A stretch of DNA of 64,000 bases from Bradyrhizobium sp. ORS 278 (lineage in GTDB: Bacteria; Pseudomonadota; Alphaproteobacteria; Rhizobiales; Xanthobacteraceae). The translations under genes were made by a program, and so were the position numbers. Shown one piece after another: positions 37,625-46,785 of this stretch. The notes under the pieces are model-generated. The model worked only from the letters and a program-made list of their open reading frames with translations. It made no database searches and was not told the DNA's origin. Location: NCBI RefSeq assembly GCF_000026145.1, contig NC_009445.1:6168501-6232500 (forward strand). The letters run 5' to 3'. Within the stretch, counting starts at the first letter, position 1. Every line of letters begins with the position of its first letter.

Positions 37625-38857
37625 ATGACCACACTCGGGTGCGCGCTCCGATCCGGCGGCTGGCTGACAGCCGCGCGGATCAAGTCTTACAGCTGGATCC
37701 TGCTCGTGGTCTCGATCGCGGCCATCGCCGGCTGGATCGCGCTGTCCGACGGCCTGATCGACCGCAACGGCAAGCCAATCGGCACCGACTTCTCCAACGT
37801 CTATGCGGCAGGCGTGCTGACCCTTCAGGGCAAGGCCGCCGATGCGTATGATCCGCCGCTGCAGCACGCGATGGAGAAGGCAGTGTTCCACGGCCGCGAC
37901 GTGCCGTTCTTCGGCTGGCACTATCCACCGTTCTTCTTTGCCATCGCCGCCATCACCGCGCTCCTGCCCTATGCGGGCGGGCTGGCGCTATGGGTGGTCT
38001 CGAGCCTGCTCGCCTATCTCGCCGTGATGCGCGCGATCCTGCCACGGCCCGAGACGCTGCTGGTCGCGGCCGCCTTCCCGGCCGTGTTCGTCAACATCGG
38101 TCACGGCCAGAACGCGTTCTTCACCGCCGCGCTGCTCGGCGGCGCCTTGCTGATGATGGAGCGCGGCCGGCCGTGGATCGCCGGCGTGCTGATCGGCCTG
38201 CTGGCCTACAAGCCGCAATTCGGCGTGCTGATTCCGATCGCGCTCGTCGCAGGCGCGCGCTGGCCGACGATTGCAGCCGCGGGTGCCACGGTTGCAGCGC
38301 TGGTCGCGATCAGCTTCGTCGCGCTCGGCCACGACGTCTGGCATGCCTTCTTCCAGTCGATGACCTTCACACAGACGGTGGTGCTCGAACAAGGCGGCAC
38401 CGGCTGGGAGAAGATCCAGTCGCTGTTCTCAGCGGCGCGCCACTGGGGCGCCGATGTCAAAAGCGCCTACGCGCTGCAGACGCTGCTTGGGCTCTTGCTC
38501 GCTGCCGGCCTCGCCTGGCTGTGGCGCAGCGAGGCCGCGTTCGACCTCAAGGCATCGGCGCTGGCGAGCGCGAGCCTTCTCGCGACACCCTATGTGCTCG
38601 ACTACGACCTCGTGGTGCTCGCCGTCGCGATCATCTTCTTCGTGCGCCACGGCCTCGCCCACGGCTTCCGCGACTACGAGCTCAGCCTGCTCGCTGCCGC
38701 CTGGATCGTGCCGCTGCTGTCGCGCAGCATCGCCGGGCTGACGACGATCCCGCTCGGCCTCATCGTGCTGATCGCTCTCTTCATGCTCACCTTGAGTCGC
38801 GCGATGACGGATCGCGCCACCGCGATCCACGGCCGCGCGCGCATCGCACAAGCGTGA
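37625..38857 (+). CDS. GT87/DUF2029-family membrane protein
   Basis: About 410 residues with around ten hydrophobic segments. GTDFSNVYAAGVLTLQG after the first membrane segment is the DUF2029 (glycosyltransferase family 87) signature with its catalytic-type Asp. The loop FFGWHYPPFFF and GLLAYKPQFG are also typical. Family members transfer mannose or arabinose from polyprenyl-phosphate donors in actinobacteria; the acceptor here is unknown. The ATG at 37625 gives a plausible N-terminus but has a weak ribosome-binding site; the frame is open from 37442. Confidence 0.85.
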   Translation: MTTLGCALRSGGWLTAARIKSYSWILLVVSIAAIAGWIALSDGLIDRNGKPIGTDFSNVYAAGVLTLQGKAADAYDPPLQHAMEKAVFHGRDVPFFGWHYPPFFFAIAAITALLPYAGGLALWVVSSLLAYLAVMRAILPRPETLLVAAAFPAVFVNIGHGQNAFFTAALLGGALLMMERGRPWIAGVLIGLLAYKPQFGVLIPIALVAGARWPTIAAAGATVAALVAISFVALGHDVWHAFFQSMTFTQTVVLEQGGTGWEKIQSLFSAARHWGADVKSAYALQTLLGLLLAAGLAWLWRSEAAFDLKASALASASLLATPYVLDYDLVVLAVAIIFFVRHGLAHGFRDYELSLLAAAWIVPLLSRSIAGLTTIPLGLIVLIALFMLTLSRAMTDRATAIHGRARIAQA

Positions 38858-39064
38858 TCTCGATCGCGTGATCTCGCTCGTTTGATTGTTTTGGAAAGTT
38901 GTTGTTCGCGCGTGCAGTGCAGTAGCGCTTTTCGACTTTTTCCACCCATCGGGTCTTGCAGGCCGGGCGCATCGGCATCATTGTCTGGCCGCATTGCGGG
39001 ACGATCTGGCGTCCCGATGCGCGATTCTCCCACGCGACGATTCCTCGAACTCGACATTGGCCGG

Positions 39065-39715
39065 ATGTACAAGCTCTATTCGATGCAGCGCTCAGGCAAC
39101 AGCTACAAGGTCCGCCTTGCGCTGGCGCTTCTGAACGCGCCCTATCAGGCGATCGAGATCGACATCCTCAGGGGCGAGAGCCGCACGCCGGATTTCCTCG
39201 CCAAGAATCCAAGCGGCCAGGTGCCGCTGCTCGAGGTCGGCGAGGATCGTTACATCGCCGAGTCCAACGCGATCCTGTGGTATGTCGCCGGCGGCACGCC
39301 GCTGGTGCCGGAGTCGCGCATCGAGCGCGCCGAAGCGCTGCAATGGATGTTCTTCGAACAGCACGCGCTGGAGCCGAACATCGGCGCCGCCTATTTCTGG
39401 CTGCTGCTGGTGAAGGGCGGACGCGACCTGCAGACCCACGCGCTGGAAGACTGGATGGAGCGCGGCTATGCGGCGCTGCAAGTGATGGAGAATCATCTGA
39501 AGAGCAACGACTACTTCGCCGCGAAGCAACTCACGGTCGCCGACATCGCGCTCTACGGCTACACCCATGTGGCCGACCGCTGCGAGTTCGACCTCTCGAC
39601 CTTTCCGAAGATTCGGAACTGGCTGCGCCGGGTAGAACAGACGCCGGGCTTCGTCGCGATGGATTGGCAGCCGGCGCTGATCGATTCGGCCGGCATCGCC
39701 GCCGACTACGATTGA
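39065..39715 (+). CDS. glutathione S-transferase
   Basis: A 216-residue two-domain enzyme. The thioredoxin-like N-terminal domain (MYKLYSMQRSGNSYKVRLAL) carries the catalytic Ser/Tyr region, the cis-proline in NPSGQVPLLE and the glutathione site ESNAILWY. The helical C-terminal domain ends with LTVADIALYGYTH. It could detoxify electrophiles with glutathione. The ATG at 39065 was chosen because it matches the family start; a longer frame from 38882 is non-coding. Confidence 0.9.
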   Translation: MYKLYSMQRSGNSYKVRLALALLNAPYQAIEIDILRGESRTPDFLAKNPSGQVPLLEVGEDRYIAESNAILWYVAGGTPLVPESRIERAEALQWMFFEQHALEPNIGAAYFWLLLVKGGRDLQTHALEDWMERGYAALQVMENHLKSNDYFAAKQLTVADIALYGYTHVADRCEFDLSTFPKIRNWLRRVEQTPGFVAMDWQPALIDSAGIAADYD

Positions 39716-39908
39716 GCGTTCACCGTAAGACTACCGACCGCCCGTAGAACAGCGGGGAAAATACACGCGAAGGCGGGAACAAATACCGCCAGCGCCATGC
39801 TTTGGCCATTTTTGGTCGTTCGCCGCCGCAATCCTGCCCAGCCCGACCTTAGAATTTACCTCTGCGAGTGATTCGCTCGCGGACGTACGGGTAAGGGATG
39901 ACGACTGC

Positions 39909-40163
39909 ATGTCCCGGTGGCGTGGTGCTTCCGTTGCAAAGTTCGACCAGATGAGCGGTCACGCGTCGTTGCTGGACTCCAGGCGGCGCGGGACGCCGTT
40001 GCAGGATCCCATCGGCGGCTTTCACCACGACGCGACGCTCACCCTCTCCCCCCGCCTGACCACTGCCGTGGCCGCGATCATCGTCGCCAGCACGGTCTCG
40101 GTGGGCGTGGGTGTGACCTTCGTCATCTGGTCGATCGAGGCCTTCCTCGCGATGCCCGCTTAG
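39909..40163 (+). CDS. small single-pass membrane protein, unknown
   Basis: 84 residues. A polar N-terminal half is followed by one membrane segment (TTAVAAIIVASTVSVGVGVTF) and a short tail ending FLAMPA. AAGGGA lies 10 bases before the ATG. I do not recognise it. It is followed by another small single-pass protein on the same strand. Confidence 0.5.
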   Translation: MSRWRGASVAKFDQMSGHASLLDSRRRGTPLQDPIGGFHHDATLTLSPRLTTAVAAIIVASTVSVGVGVTFVIWSIEAFLAMPA

Positions 40164-40230
40164 AACGAAGCCATTTTGACAACCCTTCGCGGTTTTCGCG
40201 ACAACAGGCGATGATTGTCTCGCGCTCCAA

Positions 40231-40425
40231 ATGGCGATGAAATCAACGGTCGTAATCGTTGCCGTGACCCTGGCCCTCGCGATCCTGCTGGCGGCGTCAC
40301 TGCTGATCCTGATCGAGCGGCGGGGCGAACTGTCGCTCTCCCCGATGACCGCGGAGGATCAGACCATCCATGTCCAGTTGCTGCGGCCGCCGGCCGCCGA
40401 CGCGGGCCTTCCTGTCCCCGATTGA
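40231..40425 (+). CDS. small single-pass membrane protein, unknown
   Basis: 64 residues. A membrane segment (STVVIVAVTLALAILLAASLL) is followed by a short soluble tail with a conserved-looking MTAEDQTIHVQLLRPP. The ribosome-binding site is weak. The start may be the second ATG at 40237. Function unknown. Confidence 0.45.
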   Translation: MAMKSTVVIVAVTLALAILLAASLLILIERRGELSLSPMTAEDQTIHVQLLRPPAADAGLPVPD

Positions 40426-40485
40426 TCTCGGATCGCACGGCCATTATCGAGGGCTTCGTACGACCTGATCAACGGTGAAGCTCCG

Positions 40486-40947
40486 ATGACCGACGCCCTG
40501 ACCATTCGCGCCATCGACCGCGAGGACTATGAGCGCTGGCTGCCGTTGTGGGACGGCTACAACGCGTTCTATGGTCGTTTCGGGCCAACCGCGCTGCCGG
40601 TGGAGATCACCGCCGCGACGTGGGAGCGTTTCTTCGATGCCGATGAGCCGGTGTATGCGCTGGTCGCCGAGAACGGCAGCGAACTGATCGGCCTCGCGCA
40701 TTATCTGTATCACCGCGCCACCACCGCGATCGCGCCGCTTTGCTACCTCAACGACCTGTTCACCAGCGAAGCCGCGCGCGGCAAGGGCGTTGGCCGCGCG
40801 TTGATCGAAGCAGTCTACGCGCAGGCGCGCCAGGCGGGCGCGCCTCGCGTCTACTGGCAGACCCACGAGACCAACACCACCGCGCAAGCGCTCTACGACA
40901 AAGTCGCCGAGCGCTCGGGCTTCATCGTCTATCGCAAGACGGTGTGA
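40486..40947 (+). CDS. GNAT-family N-acetyltransferase
   Basis: A 153-residue single-domain acetyltransferase. The acetyl-CoA binding loop is ARGKGVGRALIEAV and the C-terminal strand TAQALYDKVAERSGF is typical of the GNAT fold. The N-terminus reads ALTIRAIDREDYERWLPLW. The substrate is unknown. A strong intrinsic terminator follows about 90 bases downstream. Confidence 0.88.
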   Translation: MTDALTIRAIDREDYERWLPLWDGYNAFYGRFGPTALPVEITAATWERFFDADEPVYALVAENGSELIGLAHYLYHRATTAIAPLCYLNDLFTSEAARGKGVGRALIEAVYAQARQAGAPRVYWQTHETNTTAQALYDKVAERSGFIVYRKTV

Positions 40948-41037
40948 GGAGCGCCGTTGTCACTCAGCCGTCACGGCTCAAGCCTACGCTGTGACCGAGC
41001 GCTTGATCAGGCCCCCCGTCAAAGATCACGCGTGTCA

Positions 41038-41082
41038 GCGGTCCCCGTCAGTCGCCGTCTCTGACCGGGGCCGCGTTTTTTT
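41038..41082 (+). terminator. intrinsic terminator after the GNAT gene
   Basis: A 14-base stem (GCGGTCCCCGTCAG against CTGACCGGGGCCGC, one mismatch and one G-U pair) is followed by seven Ts at 41076-41082 on the plus strand. Confidence 0.8.
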
Positions 41083-41130
41083 GGGTCGGTCGTCTCCTAT
41101 GAGCAGGACTGTCCCGTCCTGCACCAGGTC

Positions 41131-43113
41131 TCACGCCACGTTCGTCCTCGGATCCAATTGCGCCGATGGGACCGGCGGAGACGTCTGCCCCTGCGCCGCC
41201 TCCACGCACGTCCTGACGGCCTCGCCCATGCCGGCCGCGACCAGGTCGGCCTTGGTGGCTTCCTGCAAGGCTTTCGCGGCGTCCTGGTCGACATCCGGTG
41301 CGCAGCAGACCAACATCACTTTGGCCCTCGGGAGCCGCCGCTTCAGGCGTCGGACGCTGTAGCGCATATGTGCGACGCCGGATTGTCCGAGATAAACCAG
41401 ACACGCGATGGCGACGCCTGCCGGCTCGAGCTTGATGACGTTCGCGGTGGACAGCGCCTCGGCTCCGGACACCTTCGCTCCCAGACCGTGCGCCGAGAAC
41501 AGCTGCGCGAGAAGCACGGCTGCGGCTTCATCGATCGGGGTTCGGCCCGCGACGCACAGCAGTGGCCGTTCACTCTGCCACCCCTCTGCTAGACGATCCT
41601 TGCTCAATATGGGGATCGCATCGACCGCACCGCTGCCCGCCGTGTCGTCTATCGCTGACGCCGCCTCCGGGTCGGTGGTCGCCTCGCCGACCATCGTCGG
41701 ACTGTCAATCTGATCGGAGAGATCGACGGTCAACTCCGCCACCGCGTCCCGGATCGTTGCAAGACGATCATAGGCGAGAGCGCCGCGATCGGCGTCGGCT
41801 TGGGCCAGTTGCAATCCCTTCACCGCCACCTCATCGCAATACGCGATCAGCGACCGCTCCTTCAAAAACTCCTCGGCTTTCTCGGCCGCTTCCGTCGGAT
41901 CGTTCGCGAGCATGCGCTGGTAGAAGATCTCGGGCGGGGACAGCGCCGGACGATCTCCGAACATCACATCGAGGAATTCGAGACTTTCCACATGCCGCCC
42001 GATGACGACGAGGCAGACCGTCAGCGGTGTCGCGAGCACCAGCCCGATGGGCCCCCACAGCGCGGTCCAGAACGCGGCGGAAACGACCACGGCCACCGGG
42101 GACAGGCCGGTGCTTCGCCCGTAAACCATGGGTTCGATGACGTGGCCGAGCAGCGGCTCCACCACGACGAACAAGGCCAGCGTCCAGATCAGCATCGTCC
42201 AGCCGGGATCGACCGCCGCGGCCAGTGCCAGCGGAAACGCTGCAGCGATGACGGCGCCGATATAGGGGACAAATCGCAGCGCCGCGGCGAGAATCCCCCA
42301 GAGAATGGCGCTGGGAATGCCGATGAGCCATAACCCCAGGCCGATCACAACGCCAAAGCCGCCGTTCAGGGCAAGTTGGGTCAGGAACAGTCGGCTCAGC
42401 CGGTAGGCTGCGTCATCGAGCGCCGCCGTGGTGCGCTGCAGGTCGGACGAGCCGGCGAGGCGAATGAGTCTGTTCCGGAGATCCTCGCGCTGAAGAAGGA
42501 TGAAGATCACGAAGATGATGATGATGCCGGTCGTCGCCAGGGGATGGATGAGCGGCGAGATCAGCGTTCGGAGACTATCCAGTGCTCCGGGATCGGGCTG
42601 GCGGACTTCCACGGGGATCGGAGCAACAGGCGTCGATGAATTCCCCCTTAGCCCGCCTGCCGGCCGAGGTGCCTCCGGCTCCTTCGGCTTGTCCAGTTCC
42701 TTGCCGAGGTCCCTGAGCATGTCCGACGCACGCTCGAGTGTCCCTCGACCGGCTTTGGTGTCGCGGAAGGACTGGATCTTGTTGCTCATCGTGGATTGAT
42801 AGTTCGGCAACTCGCTGGCGAGCTGGGTGAGCTGCGTGGCCAGCAAGCTGCCGAGAGCGAAAATCAGGACGAAGGCGAGAAAGACCACGCTGACGACAGC
42901 CAGCCCGCGCGGAGCGCGCAGCCGCTGCAGCTGCGCCACCAGCGGCGCCAGCACGAAGCTGAGCAGGATGGCCAGGGCGACCGGAACGAGGATATCGCGG
43001 CCGAAATAGAGGAGCGCGATTATGATGACAGCAAATAAAGCGACGGCCAGAGCGCTGATCAGCCCCAGGACTTCCTCGGTGGTGCGGGCCTTGAGCGGTT
43101 GTCGGCTGATCAT
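41131..43113 (-). CDS. AI-2E-family transporter with long cytosolic C-terminal region
   Basis: About 660 residues. Residues 10-375 hold the eight-helix PerM/AI-2E core (FGRDILVPVALAILLSFVLAPLV and PFLGHV-like PLLGHVIEPMVYGRSTGLSP). Residues 375-660 are an added soluble region. Its first part is helical (PTEAAEKAEEFLKERSLIAYCDEVA) and its last 120 residues (RPLLCVAGRTPIDEAAAVLLAQLF, ATVMLVCCAP-like) look like an alpha/beta fold. Family members export varied small compounds or ions; the AI-2 link is by name only. The start at 43113 was chosen as the family start (MISRQPLKA). A downstream plus-strand terminator bounds its 3-prime side. Confidence 0.88.
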   Translation of the reverse strand: MISRQPLKARTTEEVLGLISALAVALFAVIIIALLYFGRDILVPVALAILLSFVLAPLVAQLQRLRAPRGLAVVSVVFLAFVLIFALGSLLATQLTQLASELPNYQSTMSNKIQSFRDTKAGRGTLERASDMLRDLGKELDKPKEPEAPRPAGGLRGNSSTPVAPIPVEVRQPDPGALDSLRTLISPLIHPLATTGIIIIFVIFILLQREDLRNRLIRLAGSSDLQRTTAALDDAAYRLSRLFLTQLALNGGFGVVIGLGLWLIGIPSAILWGILAAALRFVPYIGAVIAAAFPLALAAAVDPGWTMLIWTLALFVVVEPLLGHVIEPMVYGRSTGLSPVAVVVSAAFWTALWGPIGLVLATPLTVCLVVIGRHVESLEFLDVMFGDRPALSPPEIFYQRMLANDPTEAAEKAEEFLKERSLIAYCDEVAVKGLQLAQADADRGALAYDRLATIRDAVAELTVDLSDQIDSPTMVGEATTDPEAASAIDDTAGSGAVDAIPILSKDRLAEGWQSERPLLCVAGRTPIDEAAAVLLAQLFSAHGLGAKVSGAEALSTANVIKLEPAGVAIACLVYLGQSGVAHMRYSVRRLKRRLPRAKVMLVCCAPDVDQDAAKALQEATKADLVAAGMGEAVRTCVEAAQGQTSPPVPSAQLDPRTNVA

Positions 43114-43462
43114 CAAACTCTCTTTTCCGAGCAAGGACGGGCAGCGCGCCAAGCCGTGGGCTGAGGCAACCGTGGAGGGATGGCGAACGCGGCCCGCCCG
43201 GCATCGGCGGAGACCTGTCTCCGACAGGCAATAACGAGGTCTCGTGGCTCTGGTTCCCGGGCGCCTCACACGGCATGCGCGTCAACTGGTCGCTTCGACA
43301 GTCACGCTGGTCCAGCCTTGAACGGCGTCCGACAACTGCGGCCGGTGATCAGGGCGCTTGTCGCGAGACGTTCACAGCAAGTACGTCCGCGCTCCCGCTC
43401 CCCGTTCTTCACGGGGAAAGGGAGCGCAGCGGCTTCGAGGCGGCATCAAGTTGAAAAGAGAG
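43114..43462. other. 349-base gap holding a REP-like palindrome
   Basis: It lies upstream of the transporter gene and downstream of the monooxygenase start region on the same strand. GCTCCC and GGGAGC (43391-43396 and 43420-43425) enclose CCCCGT and ACGGGG (43400-43405 and 43411-43416) around TCTTC. The same palindrome family occurs at 56903, 57861 and 57990. No coding frame is convincing. Confidence 0.6.
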
Positions 43463-43783
43463 CTACTTCTTCCCGCCCACCGTCTGCCTCACCTCGAACC
43501 CCTCGAACTGCGGCGGGCCGAGATAAAGGGGCTTGTTGTCGCCCGCGCCCTTGTGGGCCATGCGGAAGGCTTCGGATTTGGTCCAGTCCTCGAAGGCGGT
43601 CTTGGAGGCCCAGATGGTGTGCGAGGCGTAGAGCGTGTGGTCCTCGGCCTCCGGGCCCTTCAGCAGATGGAATTCGACGAAGCCGGGCACTTTGTCGAGA
43701 TGGCTGTCGCGCGACAGCCAGACCTGCTCGAAGGCGGCTTCCGAGCCCTTGGCAACGCGAAAACGATTCATGGCGATGAACAT
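43463..43783 (-). CDS. antibiotic biosynthesis monooxygenase-fold protein, HmoA/IsdG-like
   Basis: A 106-residue ferredoxin-like monooxygenase-fold protein. Asn6 (IAMNRFRV), Trp67 (FEDWTKS) and His77 (RMAHKG) fall at the positions of the Asn/Trp/His set known from IsdG-type haem-degrading enzymes. That suggests haem oxygenation with iron release. Some relatives lack this activity, so the role is inferred. No haem-uptake genes are nearby. Confidence 0.82.
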   Translation of the reverse strand: MFIAMNRFRVAKGSEAAFEQVWLSRDSHLDKVPGFVEFHLLKGPEAEDHTLYASHTIWASKTAFEDWTKSEAFRMAHKGAGDNKPLYLGPPQFEGFEVRQTVGGKK

Positions 43784-43915
43784 GCTGATCTCCTGGATAA
43801 TGTGCCGCGGGCTCCAGGAATAGCAGACTTCGGGCCGCGATGCGCTTCAAGACATCGTCGCGGGTGCGGCGATGTCACGAGCCTTTGGCGGCAGCCGAAT
43901 GCAGAGCAAAGGCGG

Positions 43916-45139
43916 CTAGGCTATCAGCCCCTTCATCGGCTTCACGGCTGCGCTCTCGGGAAACACCGTCTCGCCGAGGGCGCGTTCGCTCAGGCCGAGA
44001 TGATCGGCGAGCACGCCCTTGAAGACCGCGCGCAGATCGGTGGTCGGCGCGAGATCGCGGCCCTGATAGAGGCTCGCCGTCCTGAGCGAGGGCCAATCGG
44101 CGATCACGCGTCCGCCCTTCACCGCGCCGCCCGCGAGCAGCGCGATCGTTCCGGTGCCGTGATCGGTGCCCTGCGTGCCGTTGATCCTGGCGGTGCGTCC
44201 GAACTCGGTGGCGACCACGATCACGGTGTCGCGCCAGCGCGGACCGAGCCCGCTCTCGAATTCGGCCAGCGCGCCGTCGAGGCCCGACAGCGGCTGCGCC
44301 AGCCGGCCGACCGCGCCGCCTTCATTGGCATGCGTGTCCCAGCCATCGAACGCCAGCGCCGCGATCCGCGGACCGTCATCGGCTGCCATCAGCTTGGCCG
44401 CGCCGCGCGCCACCTGGCGCATCGCCGCGATCTGGTTGCCGCCGGGCTTCGGCTTCATGTCGTCGCCGAATGCGACCTTCTCCAGCTTCAACCCTTGCGA
44501 CAGCGCCGCGGCGAGCGCGGGATCGCGATGCGTGTAGAGATCGACCAGCCGCATTGCCGTCTCGTCGTCGGCCTGCGGCAAGGTCACTGGCGCCCAGCCC
44601 ACGGTGGGCGCCGCGCCACGCAGCACCAGCGGCGCGGTCGGACCGACCGCGAGCGCGCCGGCGACGCGCGGCCCGCGCGGCAGCACTTCGAGCGCACGGT
44701 TGAGCCAGCCGGATTGCACGCGCCCCGGCCCGGCAAATCCGCTTTCCAGCACGTCCTGCCCGTCGAAATGCGAGCGCTCGCGATACGGCGTCGCGACCGC
44801 ATGGAGGACAGCCGCCTGCTTGTCGCGAACCATCCGCGCGAATTCCGGCATCGCCGGATGCAGCGCGAAGAACGAATCGAGCGGCAGCGCCGCATTCGGC
44901 CCAGCCGTGGTGAGCGCGATGGCGCCGTGCAGCCCGGCGTAATCCGGATCGCCGACCGGCGCGACAGTGGCGAGCCCGTCGAGCGCGCCGCGCAGGATGA
45001 CGACGATCAGCCGCGGATCGCGCTGGTCGGCCGCGCGCGCGAATTTCGGCACGTAGCCCCATGCGGCGAAGGATGCGCCGGCCAGCAGCAGATGACGTCG
45101 CGAGGTCAGTAGCCGCGTCCTCATCGGATCCATCATCAT
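43916..45139 (-). CDS. DUF1501 domain protein, Tat-type signal
   Basis: A 407-residue protein. The N-terminus has SRRHLLLAGASFAAWG, a twin-arginine-like signal for export of a folded protein. The body is a DUF1501 domain of the alkaline-phosphatase-like superfamily, with LIVVILRGALDGLATVAP and TEFGRTARINGTQGTDHG near the C-terminus. The start overlaps the stop of the DUF1800 gene by 4 bases. DUF1501 and DUF1800 genes are often adjacent and their joint function is unknown. Confidence 0.9.
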   Translation of the reverse strand: MMMDPMRTRLLTSRRHLLLAGASFAAWGYVPKFARAADQRDPRLIVVILRGALDGLATVAPVGDPDYAGLHGAIALTTAGPNAALPLDSFFALHPAMPEFARMVRDKQAAVLHAVATPYRERSHFDGQDVLESGFAGPGRVQSGWLNRALEVLPRGPRVAGALAVGPTAPLVLRGAAPTVGWAPVTLPQADDETAMRLVDLYTHRDPALAAALSQGLKLEKVAFGDDMKPKPGGNQIAAMRQVARGAAKLMAADDGPRIAALAFDGWDTHANEGGAVGRLAQPLSGLDGALAEFESGLGPRWRDTVIVVATEFGRTARINGTQGTDHGTGTIALLAGGAVKGGRVIADWPSLRTASLYQGRDLAPTTDLRAVFKGVLADHLGLSERALGETVFPESAAVKPMKGLIA

Positions 45140-46650
45140 CTCCTCTGGAATTCAGGTGACATCATCAGCAGTGCCAGCGCCTGCTGGCGTGATTCCGCGC
45201 GCTCGATGGTGCGACGTGTCTCGGTCGAGCTGGCATCGCCCGCGACGAGTTCGAGCAGCTCGCGCGGATCGAGATTGTTACCGAGGCGCGCGCCGAGCTG
45301 GGAGGAGATGTCGAGCCGCAGCTTCATGCCTTCCGGCGCGGCCCACATCGCATTGCTGTCGCCGAATCCGTTCGGTCCGGCGGGCGCCCACAAGGGCTGG
45401 CCGAGCGTGTTGAGAGAATTGAGATAGAAGCCGGGATCGTCGGGGACACGCGCCAGCAATCGGCCGCCGGCGATCAGGAACTCATAGGGCGAGCGGATCT
45501 TGGTCAGTGGCGCCGACCAAGCCTCGTCGGACTCGACGAGCGTCGACGTCACCGCCTTCAGGTCGCCGTCGGTCTTCTTGAAGACGGCCTCGAGCCGCGC
45601 CACCAGAGCCGGCGGCGGATCGTCGGCGACGAAATGGCGCGTGAGCTTGGTGGCGATGAACTTGGCGGTCGAGGGATGGCGCGCGATGTCGGCGAGCGCG
45701 GCTTCGCCCTGCGCCAGACCATCGTCCTGATAGATCTTGCCGAGCAAGGTCTGCGGCCCCGGCTGGTGCGCATTGGCATTGAACACGAAGCTGCCCGGCG
45801 CGCCGTTGCGCGCATTGCGTCCGGCGAAGCTCCAGCCGGTGATGATGCGGGCGAGCGACGTCACGTCCTCGTGCGTATAGCCGCCGCCGACTCCGAGGGT
45901 ATGCAGCTCCATGATCTCGCGCGCGAGGTTTTCGTTGAGGCCGCGCTTGCGGCTCTGGCCGGCGCGCGAATCCGGGCCGAGCGATTCCTGATTGTCGAGA
46001 AAGAACAGCATCGCCGGATGCTGCTCCACCGCCTTGAGCATATCGGCGAAACGCCCCAGCACGTGCGGTCGGATCGCCTCGCGCTCGAATGCGCCGGCCC
46101 ACATCCGCGCCAGCTCGCCCTTGCCGGCGGAGATGCAGAAATGGTTCGACCAGAACGCCACCAGACGCTCGGTGACGCCGCAATCCGCAAGCACCGCGCG
46201 CTGCACTCGCGCCAGCGCCTCGGCGCGGAACGTCTTCTGGACAACGTTGGGAGGTTGCTGCGGCTGCGCCGGCTTCGTGGGTACAGCCTGCATCGCCGGC
46301 TCGGTGGCTGCCGTTGTGCCGTTGGCCGGAGGCGCCGCCATCTGCGGATCGGCGCCGTTCATCGATAGGCCGCGCGTCTGGCCGGGCGGCTCCGGCGGCG
46401 GCTCGGCTTTCGCCGCGGCTTCGCGCGCCCTCTTCACCTCGTCTTGATACGCGAAGACCGCGTCAGCGAGCGCAGGCGTGCCCTGCAGGCCCGGCACCTC
46501 GAGCAGCGCGCCCGTGGGCCGCGCGAGCTCGGCCTTGACGAAGCCGCGCGGATCCGCCGCCGCATTGACGAGATCGCCAGATGCCCCGCCCCGCGCGCCG
46601 AAGCCGAAGCGGTTCAAGGCGACGAGTGCGGCCTTCGGATCACGCGCCAT
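45136..46650 (-). CDS. DUF1800 domain protein
   Basis: A 504-residue protein opening ALVALNRFGFGARGG. A low-complexity Pro/Ala/Gln insert lies at roughly 75-140. Then come FRAEALARVQRAVLADCGVTERLVAFWSNHF-type core, NENLAREIMELHTLGV and YTHEDVTSLARIITGW, all DUF1800 hallmarks. It has no signal peptide, unlike its partner. It is the first gene of a two-gene unit with DUF1501, coupled by ATGA at 45136-45139. Confidence 0.9.
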   Translation of the reverse strand: MARDPKAALVALNRFGFGARGGASGDLVNAAADPRGFVKAELARPTGALLEVPGLQGTPALADAVFAYQDEVKRAREAAAKAEPPPEPPGQTRGLSMNGADPQMAAPPANGTTAATEPAMQAVPTKPAQPQQPPNVVQKTFRAEALARVQRAVLADCGVTERLVAFWSNHFCISAGKGELARMWAGAFEREAIRPHVLGRFADMLKAVEQHPAMLFFLDNQESLGPDSRAGQSRKRGLNENLAREIMELHTLGVGGGYTHEDVTSLARIITGWSFAGRNARNGAPGSFVFNANAHQPGPQTLLGKIYQDDGLAQGEAALADIARHPSTAKFIATKLTRHFVADDPPPALVARLEAVFKKTDGDLKAVTSTLVESDEAWSAPLTKIRSPYEFLIAGGRLLARVPDDPGFYLNSLNTLGQPLWAPAGPNGFGDSNAMWAAPEGMKLRLDISSQLGARLGNNLDPRELLELVAGDASSTETRRTIERAESRQQALALLMMSPEFQRR

Positions 46651-46785
46651 GCCAAATCCTCATCAGGTCCCGGGTCGGTGCGCCAGGTTCACGAGCAGCT
46701 CGATACCGCTGCGCTGGCGCAGGCTCCTGCTGCGCACTATACTTCTTCGTGCAGATGAACCGGACATGAAAAGGGCGCGCGGCGC

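Noticed and set aside
41131..43113. quorum-sensing autoinducer-2 export
   Set aside because: The family name is historical. There is no luxS-like or lsr-like neighbour, so no such role is claimed.
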